From Rhizophagus irregularis (taxonomy: Eukaryota; Glomeromycota; Glomeromycetes; Glomerales; Glomeraceae): a stretch of 64,000 nt of DNA. Position 1 is the stretch's first letter, and each line of letters starts with the position of its first letter. The position numbers and the translations under genes are program-made. Below, in pieces: positions 57,130 through 64,000 of this stretch. The stretch lies in contig NC_089449.1 in assembly GCF_026210795.1 (NCBI RefSeq), positions 2,046,001-2,110,000 on the forward strand. The letters run 5' to 3'. Below the pieces are notes generated by a model. It had not been told where the DNA came from, did no database searches, and saw nothing but the letters and a program-made list of their open reading frames with translations.

Positions 57130-57545
57130 GAGCCATTTTCTAAAAAAAATTTAAAAAAGAACGTTAGTCAACGTTCTTAACAAAATAAAACAACAAAATA
57201 AAACTAAAAAATATAAAGAATGTTAGTAAACATTTTTTAACGAAATAAATAATAAAAATTTTTTTCTGGCTTTACCTTACGTCCATTTTATCTTAAAAGA
57301 TCCAAGGATCCATTTTCTAAAAAAATAAAAATGTAAAGAACGTAAATAAACATTTTTAATGAAATAAATAAAAAAATTTTTTTTCAGTTTTACCTTGCGT
57401 CCATTAGTTCTGAAAAGCCATTTTCTAAAAAATAAAATATAAAGAAAAGAACGTTAGTAAATGTTCTTAACAAAATAAATAAAAAAAAATATTTCTTTTC
57501 TAGCTTTACCTTGTAATCCATTTCGCAAACAAACTTTTACAAATT
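57130..57545. repeat. Tandem repeat with gaacgttagtaaacgttc hairpin
   Basis: Units begin ccattttctaaa (57131, 57310 and 57419), then a hairpin such as gaacgttagtcaacgttc (57162), and end in ctttacctt(a/g)cgtccatt. It follows the ORF1-like relic. Confidence 0.65.
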
Positions 57546-58346
57546 TTTTAGTGTTGAAGTTTTTAGTATATTTCAAGTGAAAACAGTTTAAAAATCACTA
57601 CAAGGCAAAGAAATTCTTAAACAAGAGTGGAAGTTTTTTTTTTCATAAAACATAAATCACCAAAATTTGTGCAATAAATAATAAATATTTAGAAGAATTT
57701 ATAAGAAAGTTTAATAATAAAAATAATAAAGAGATATAGATCTGGAAGAAAGAAAAATTCATTCGATGTTTACTTCAAGATCAAATATTTATGCTTATGT
57801 AGCTTCTGTGTCTATTATGCCGATCACATGTTAGTAGGTAATTTATAGTATCGATTAGACTTTTAAGGTTAGTTGATCGTATACAGTATACTATTGTATC
57901 GTAATACATATATTCTTATCTTAATTAAAATATAATTATAATACTGTATATCTAAAATTATTATATACGCAGCAGAATTGGTTGTCTATTCTTTGCACTT
58001 AATATATCTTGCAGTTTTTCAAATAAAAACTTTTTTGTTAAAATTATTGAAAGAAACTGCTAATTCCCAAATCTATATAAGTAAATATACACATGACAAC
58101 TATCGTTAATGATTTTCTCAAAAGACATACCTAAAGAACAAATTTAAACTAGAGTATAGTAAATGCTAAAACTTTTTGTCTTTGAATTTTGGCAGTCTGA
58201 ATCAAGTTATTATATTAAATTTATAATGAAATTAAAAATAATAAAACTTTTTTATTTAAAATGACAAATAACTGTAATAAAATAAAAGAAAGTTTAAAAA
58301 TTATAATGCAACTTAAATTTAATTGCTGATCAAATATTTAAATATA
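57546..58346. other. AT-rich spacer
   Basis: No gene or paired repeat seen; probably includes the 3' end of the right Plavaka-like element. Confidence 0.35.
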
Positions 58347-58775
58347 TTATATAGCAGTATAATAAAAGATATTATGCAAATAATATACATTGGTTTTATC
58401 ATGATTTCCATTTTCACAACCTGTTTTTCGACACTGATGTATAAAATGGTTATTAGGTTGGTGATCTATCCATTTAATTGCATAAATTCGACGCCAAGTT
58501 TGATCTGATAATTGCTGAAATCTATATCGGGGACAACCTAATTTTGAATCATTAATACCCAGTGAAATAAACCAGTTTAACAATAAAAAAGGAATTTGTA
58601 ACTGATCTTTTGTGTGGAGAAAAATTGCCCGAATTTGTGCATAAGAAGTTATTGTTTTAAGTTCAGTTTCTCTATCATCTGATATATCTTCTAAAATATT
58701 TATAACATCACCAACACGAAGCCTTATATTGGATTGATTATTACCATCAACTATAGTATAACTAATACTTTTATA

Positions 58776-61224
58776 CAGTCGCACCTCCATAAGTGCACCC
58801 TCTATAAGTGCACTCCCTCTCTATATGCACGCCATGGCTTGGTCCCAAGCTAGGGACTTAGTGCTAAGTGCACACCCTCCATGTTCTACACGTGCAAGTG
58901 ATTCCGAATCCCGGGTATATTGGAACACCCTCCGTAAGTGCATTCACGTGACAACGACATAATATTGACCAATCGTTTAGTCCCGATTAATTTTAAAATT
59001 TGTCAATATTATTATTTCCGAAGAAAATCAATTTTATTAAATTATTTTATACACCACATAAATTATTTTTGTTATGTGCGATTCTGAGAGATGAATCTAT
59101 GATTACAAGCGTGTGAACATTTATTTATTTTTGCTTGATCAATTATCCCAAATTAGTATAGCCAGGGAAGATTTTTTTAAGGAGGCCATATTAACGAGGA
59201 AATATCGCATGTTAATATATAAACAAACCCCATAGAATAAAAAAGTAGATTGTCATGTATCTAAATTAAGAAAAAAAGATGATGATTTCATTATTATTTA
59301 ATAACAATGAAATCATCCATACACCCCTAATCCCTAAAAATGTCTCTTAAAAGAACAACTCTTACTGAAATCCAAAAGCGAGAAATTTGCACTTACGCTT
59401 GCGATAATAAAAGGACTCGCGCTCAGTATGTTGATTGGATTGAAGAAAAGTGGCATGTTAGAGTTAACGAGAGCACAATTACTCGTATCCTACAGACGAC
59501 AGAAAGAAGACTTGGTTCAGAAACTATCAGTCCAAATACCAAGCGACATAAACCAGTCACCTATCCAGAACTTGAGCTAGCGCTCAAGGAATTTGTTTTA
59601 GACTACCAGCATCGAACGGTTCTGTCTGATGCACTACTTATCGAAAAAGCCAAAATGATTGCTGATGGATTAGATATTCCCCGAGATGCGTTACAATTTT
59701 CCTCGGGATGGCTCCATAAATTCAAAGATCGCAATGGAATTCGTCAACGAAAGCTTGAAGGAGAAGCTTCATCTGCTGATGAAGCTGCTATTGCTAACGC
59801 TTTACCCTTACTAAGAGAACGTTGTTCTAACTACCCTCTTGAGAGAATATACAATATGGACAAAACGGGATTATTTTACAGGTGCTGTGAAGAAAAAAAA
59901 TATCGCACTTATCTTGCACAAGTGTAGTATTGATATTTTTTTAGGTTAGAACCCGATCGAACACTCGCAACCAAACGTCTTGCCGGGCGTAAAGTGAACA
60001 AGGAACGTATTTCGATCGCGTTGTGTGCAAATGCTGACGGCTCTCACAAATTAAAGCCTTTAATCATCGGAAAATTTGAGAAACCGCGCTGTTTTAAAAA
60101 TATAAAAATTCAATCCATGCCTATGACATACCGTAATAATGCCAAAGCCTGGATGATCACGTCGCTATTCCAAGAGTGGATTCGGGAATTTGATCATCAA
60201 GTTGGTCTAAAACATCAAGGCCAGCGCGTGTTACTTCTCCTTGACAACTGTTCCAGCCACAAATTAGATGGCCTTACCTTACAATACACTAATGTTCATT
60301 TTTTGCCTCTAAACACGACTTCAAAAATTCAGCCGATGGATGCCGGAGTAATCATGTCTTTCAAAAGACACTATCATCGTTCTCATGTACGGTAAGGTAT
60401 ATTTATTAGATTTATTAAATTTGCACATATTATAGCAAATCTAACTGATTATTTTTAATAGTTTGTTGTTGCGATATGTAGAGGCAGGTAATCGTGCAGA
60501 AGATTTACGCATGGATATCTTGCAGGCAATTCGTTTTATCATCCAAGCCTGGGGTGAGATTAATCCTGAAGTAGTTCGTAACTGTTGGTGGCACACAAAA
60601 ATTCTTCCTGACGATGTAAATGTAGATTTGAGAAATGTTTCAGAAGATATCCGCCAAAATGAAAACTTAGTGCTTGATGAACTCGCGGATGCACTTCGAG
60701 ACCTTAATCTCCCCTATCCAATGCAGGCAGAAGAGTTTCTTAACCTACCTGAAGAGAATATTGTTTACAAAGTTCCCGAAGATGATAAAATTATTGAAGA
60801 ACTCGTATATCTCTTCAAGAATACTGACAAGGAGAATACAGATCTAGAAGAAATAGACGATAGTGATGAAATTCCCGTTATTAGTACTAGCACTGCAATT
60901 GCTAGCTTAGAAACTGTGCGTATGTTTCTGCTTCAACAGGAAAATGCGGAAGAATATGTAAAGTTAGTGGGAAAAATTGAAAAGTTTTTTAGGGTCAAAA
61001 AAACAAATTCATTGCGTCAGACTGATATTAACGCATACTTTCATTAAAATGTAATTTTATTTCGAAAAATATAAAATAAAATTGAATTTAAATAAAAATT
61101 CTTTCGGATTGCTAATTGTGTAACAATATCGATTTTTTTATTGGCTGTTCTTTAAGTGCACACCCTCCCTAAATGCACTTGCATGGCCGGGTCCCAGGTG
61201 CGTGCACTTATGGAGGTGCGACTG
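58776..61224 (+). mobile_element. Complete Tigger/pogo element, 2.45 kb
   Basis: Ends CAGTCGCACCTCCATAAGTG and its complement, flanked by TA (58774-58775 and 61225-61226). Subterminal copies of taagtgcac(a/c)ccct lie at both ends. The single gene inside reads intact. Inserted in the Plavaka-like gene. Confidence 0.93.
59340..61047 (+). CDS. Tigger/pogo-type DDE transposase, intact
   Basis: Exons 59340-59881, 59945-60391 and 60462-61047 join in phase across introns of 63 and 70 bases to give 524 residues. Residues about 7-52 form a CENP-B/psq-type helix-turn-helix; 75-140 a second Tc5/CENP-B-type DNA-binding domain ending in GWLHKFKDRNGI. The DDE_1 domain has D174 (YNMDKTGLFY), D281 (LLLLDNCSSHK) and D313 (TTSKIQPMDAGV), a 31-residue gap between the last two, as in pogo/Tigger enzymes. 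The C-terminus is acidic (EEIDDSDEIP). It would cut at the CAGTCGCACC ends and insert at TA. With both termini and target duplication present, this is the best candidate for an active element in the window. Confidence 0.93.
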
Positions 61225-64000
61225 TAATATTTTACTTTTCGTGATGTAAGATGTTCAGTACAATCAAGCTCTTTATTATATGAACGACCAAGTTCAGCAA
61301 ACAAGTTGTCATCAAGATTTTTCTCAAGGTTATTAGTTTGCAAATCGTGTTTAGTATATAGTCCTTGAACTTTTATATTAATGTAATTTTCGTCCATACA
61401 TGTTATTTGCAAAGATGTATTATCATCATCTTGTTCTAAATCAAACTTAGATGGCAAAATGTACCATGAACTAAGAAGTGCACGTACACATTGGTCTTTT
61501 GATAACATGTTGAAATTTAATTGTCTTTCTGTATCATATCTTTTATCAACACCACCATCCAACAAAAATCTTAGAGTTTGTAGACAATTATCACGTTGTA
61601 CAAAATCCATCTCTATATTTTTCTTATTAGAATGAGGAATCATTGCCTTGAATAGTCTATGCATCATTTCTTTTGTAGGAACTGCAACATTTACCAGAGT
61701 TGCAAAATTTCGTGCATGCATAGTAAAATGACATAATATATGGAAGTTTGGTAATTGAGTAATTCTAGGAAAAAACTGTGAATTTATTTATAAAAAATAA
61801 TAAGTAATTGACAAATTTTTACAAATTCTCTTATAAATCAATTAGATACAGACCTTTCCAACTTTTTCAGACCAATGTATTATATTTTGTTGTAAATCAT
61901 TGTAATTATCTTCAGAAAACTCTTTGCAAAATATTAATGATGCCATTTTAGAAAAAGATGCCCATAAACTAAGAAATTGATCTATTATTTGACGTTTTGT
62001 AAATTTGCTTTCTTCAATTAAAAATTCAACAATTGTTCTATTTAGCATTGAAGTGGATATTAATGATCTATTAATAAGAAATGGCATGATCATACTTAAA
62101 CGAAGATAATCAGAAAAAAAATATGAGTTTAAATGAGAAATAGGATTGTGTTGACGAGACCAAACTGATGGATATTCAAAATTACGCCATACATTTAAAA
62201 ATTCATTCTCTCCTATTGAATTTAATATTCCAAATGTTGATTGCAACATTTCTTTTGCAAGTCCACCTATACAATGAAATGCATCATGTGGACATTATTG
62301 AATATGTCTATCACGTGAAATACTATCAAAACTAGAAGGTTTCTCACGAATTCCATATTGAGTAGAAAGTATTTCACGTTCAGCTTGAGTTTTAGCATTA
62401 CTTATATCTTCAAAATAAGATGTAGTTATGTGATAGTAACGCGCATATTTAACAATATCAAAAGTAATATCATGCAAATTATTATGATGGATCATACAAT
62501 TTCGGCATCCATAATGTGCATTATGATTCTTGATTCCTGATTGTTCATTACCTTCAGGTAAATCACTTGTTATGACACCCAATCCACCAGTAACCCAAAC
62601 AGTTTGGTTACTAATTTCCAATTCATAACCATGTTCAAGATCTTGGATATCATTAATTAGTGGCTGTAACACCTCATCACATGAAGCTGAAAAAGGAATA
62701 AAGCCAATAAGAAAATGATTTTTTAGTTTTTGACGTAAAATCTGTGGCATATTTCCGATCTGCAAATAAATACCACCAATACCATGGTATGCATTACGAA
62801 ATGGACCAAACTTATCAATGTAGATATCTAAAAAAAATTTGTAAATTGGTAAATTAGATGGAGTATTTTGTGTAGTTATATATTCAACTGGATGATGATG
62901 TCGTAAATCAATTGGTCTTGTGCTCCACTGCCCATTGATACAATATACAATTTCATTTATAAAATATTGAAAATTGCTGAGTTCACCAATATCTGTTAAC
63001 CAAATATCTACTTTTGACACAATATTTATAGGATTAATAATTATTGTATAATCAGTCATCCATAGACATCCATCATAAGAAGCATTTCTTCTTTGCTGTG
63101 ATTTGAGTTGAAAAGGCAATGAATTATATTCAATAATATTTTCAATTCTAATACAAATATCATGAGAATCATTAATATGTAAGATTGATATAATTCGACC
63201 ATAACATAATTGATTGATTGTATGTATATTGTAGTATTTGATGAAATCACCAAGATTATAAATTGTTTCATTTAATTTAATGTGTTCAGTACCAAACAAT
63301 GGAGATTTGTACCAGAGAACTCCATGCCATATTTCCTGTTTGTTTTCACAATATATACCTGGACCAAAGTACATATGTTCATGCAGCTGTGGATTTGATA
63401 ATATACGGCAAAGAATATTTTTTAAGGGAAAAATAAAAGCTTGAGTAGTAGGTTTAGAGGTAGATGGTGTATTATGATTGTTAAGAGAAATAGTATATCC
63501 TTTAAATGGAAGGAGAGGTAACCCATTTCGATACTTTTTAACAGTTGCGAGTGAAAATGGAACATCATTTGCATTAAATTTGGGATATTTAACAATATTT
63601 GCAAAATCCTTATATGCTTCAAAACCTAATTTTAAAAATATATATGATTAGTATAAAAATATAAAAAGTAGTACTGTAATTTTATAGATAAAAACATATA
63701 CCTATTTGATGTTTTATAACCCATAAAAATAATAAAAATATAGTAAAATTTGGAAAATATGGTCCTGCATCTCCAGAATAACAATTTTGTTTTTTATTAT
63801 TATCATATTCTCGTCTATTAAATTCCCCATTTGTATCACAATTTTCTGTAAAATCTTCGTCAATATAATTAAATTCTCCATAAATATCACTATTTCCATT
63901 TACATTTTCATCAATATTGTTAAATTCTTCGCCAGTATCATAAATTTCTGTAAAATCATCATCAATAAGATCTTCGTTAAAGTCATTAAAATTGTGATAA

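Larger units (their letters stand above)
58347..64000 (-). pseudogene. Plavaka-like transposase, second family, right copy (partial; split by Tigger)
   Basis: It runs off the window at 64000, so the N-terminus is missing. Exons: ..64000-63712, 63625-61854, 61775-61227 continuing at 58773-58347. Features: Asn/Asp-rich start; IWHGVLWYKSPLFGTEHIKL; IDKFGPFRNAYHGIGGIYLQ and IGNMP; a zinc-like HYGCRNCMIHH; DRHIQ(stop)CPHDAFHCIGG; LPNFHILCHFTMHARNFATL; and a C-terminal domain with RVGDVINILEDIS and a final HQCRKTGCENGNH. The order of motifs parallels the enzyme at 17620-21005, but the sequences are far apart. One in-frame TAA (about 62295) is the only coding lesion besides the Tigger insertion. Removing Tigger and one TA restores ..SRKVKYYKSISYT.. 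Confidence 0.75.

Overview
This window looks like accessory, transposon-dominated chromosome of an arbuscular mycorrhizal fungus, most likely Rhizophagus or a close relative (Glomeromycotina). That is inference from several features: very AT-rich DNA, introns of about 60-90 bases with GTAAGT/TACTAAC/AG signals, a Crinkler-type nuclease-kinase gene, FAR1-type Mutator transposases, Plavaka-like, hAT, P-like, Tigger and Crypton-like elements, and a CCCTAA telomere-type tract. I see no bacterial-style operons, no rRNA and no housekeeping gene. Only three protein genes read as intact: the Crinkler-type gene (3039-4526), a transposon passenger gene (15550-17391) and a Tigger transposase (59340-61047).

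Layout. 1-9 kb: a hairpin-bearing tandem repeat, a dead zinc-ribbon/endonuclease-like gene, the Crinkler-type gene, a broken Mutator transposase followed by a tandem array of intron+exon modules, an interstitial telomere tract and a second Mutator tail. 9.2-24.9 kb: a four-level nested transposon. A P-superfamily-like element (9244-24877, 8-bp target duplication TCAAAAAT) carries in its catalytic domain a TA-flanked pogo-like element (12726-21784). That element holds two tandem 987-bp non-coding units. The second unit is interrupted by a two-gene Plavaka-like element (15120-21239), whose transposase is itself interrupted by a 244-bp hAT MITE (18699-18942). For the pogo-like and MITE insertions, removing the insert plus one target duplication restores the host reading frame.

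25-39 kb: small MITEs, several with the same AGGAYCC...AGGTCA termini as the P-like element; a hAT element with an almost intact transposase; a GATATC-rich tandem array split by a Crypton-like tyrosine recombinase gene and a CGGTCCT-rich hAT-type element. 39-44 kb: a decayed DDE-type gene holding a MITE, then the second copy of the 244-bp hAT MITE. 45-64 kb: two opposite-orientation copies of a second Plavaka-like family (the left one truncated, the right one running off the window), a Mutator element with over 1-kb terminal inverted repeats built from reiterated intron-like modules (48759-54571), a gag/ORF1-like relic, and an apparently complete Tigger element (58776-61224) inside the right Plavaka-like gene.

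The most notable observations are: (1) the P-like element and MITEs sharing a two-part terminus with AGGTCA starting at exactly position 24 of six ends, plus a probable Tudor/Agenet-like insertion inside the P-like catalytic fold; (2) Mutator terminal repeats made of tandem 5'-splice/3'-splice modules, echoed in a second Mutator gene; (3) divergent passenger genes beside both Plavaka-like transposases. All family names come from motifs read by eye; no database search was possible.
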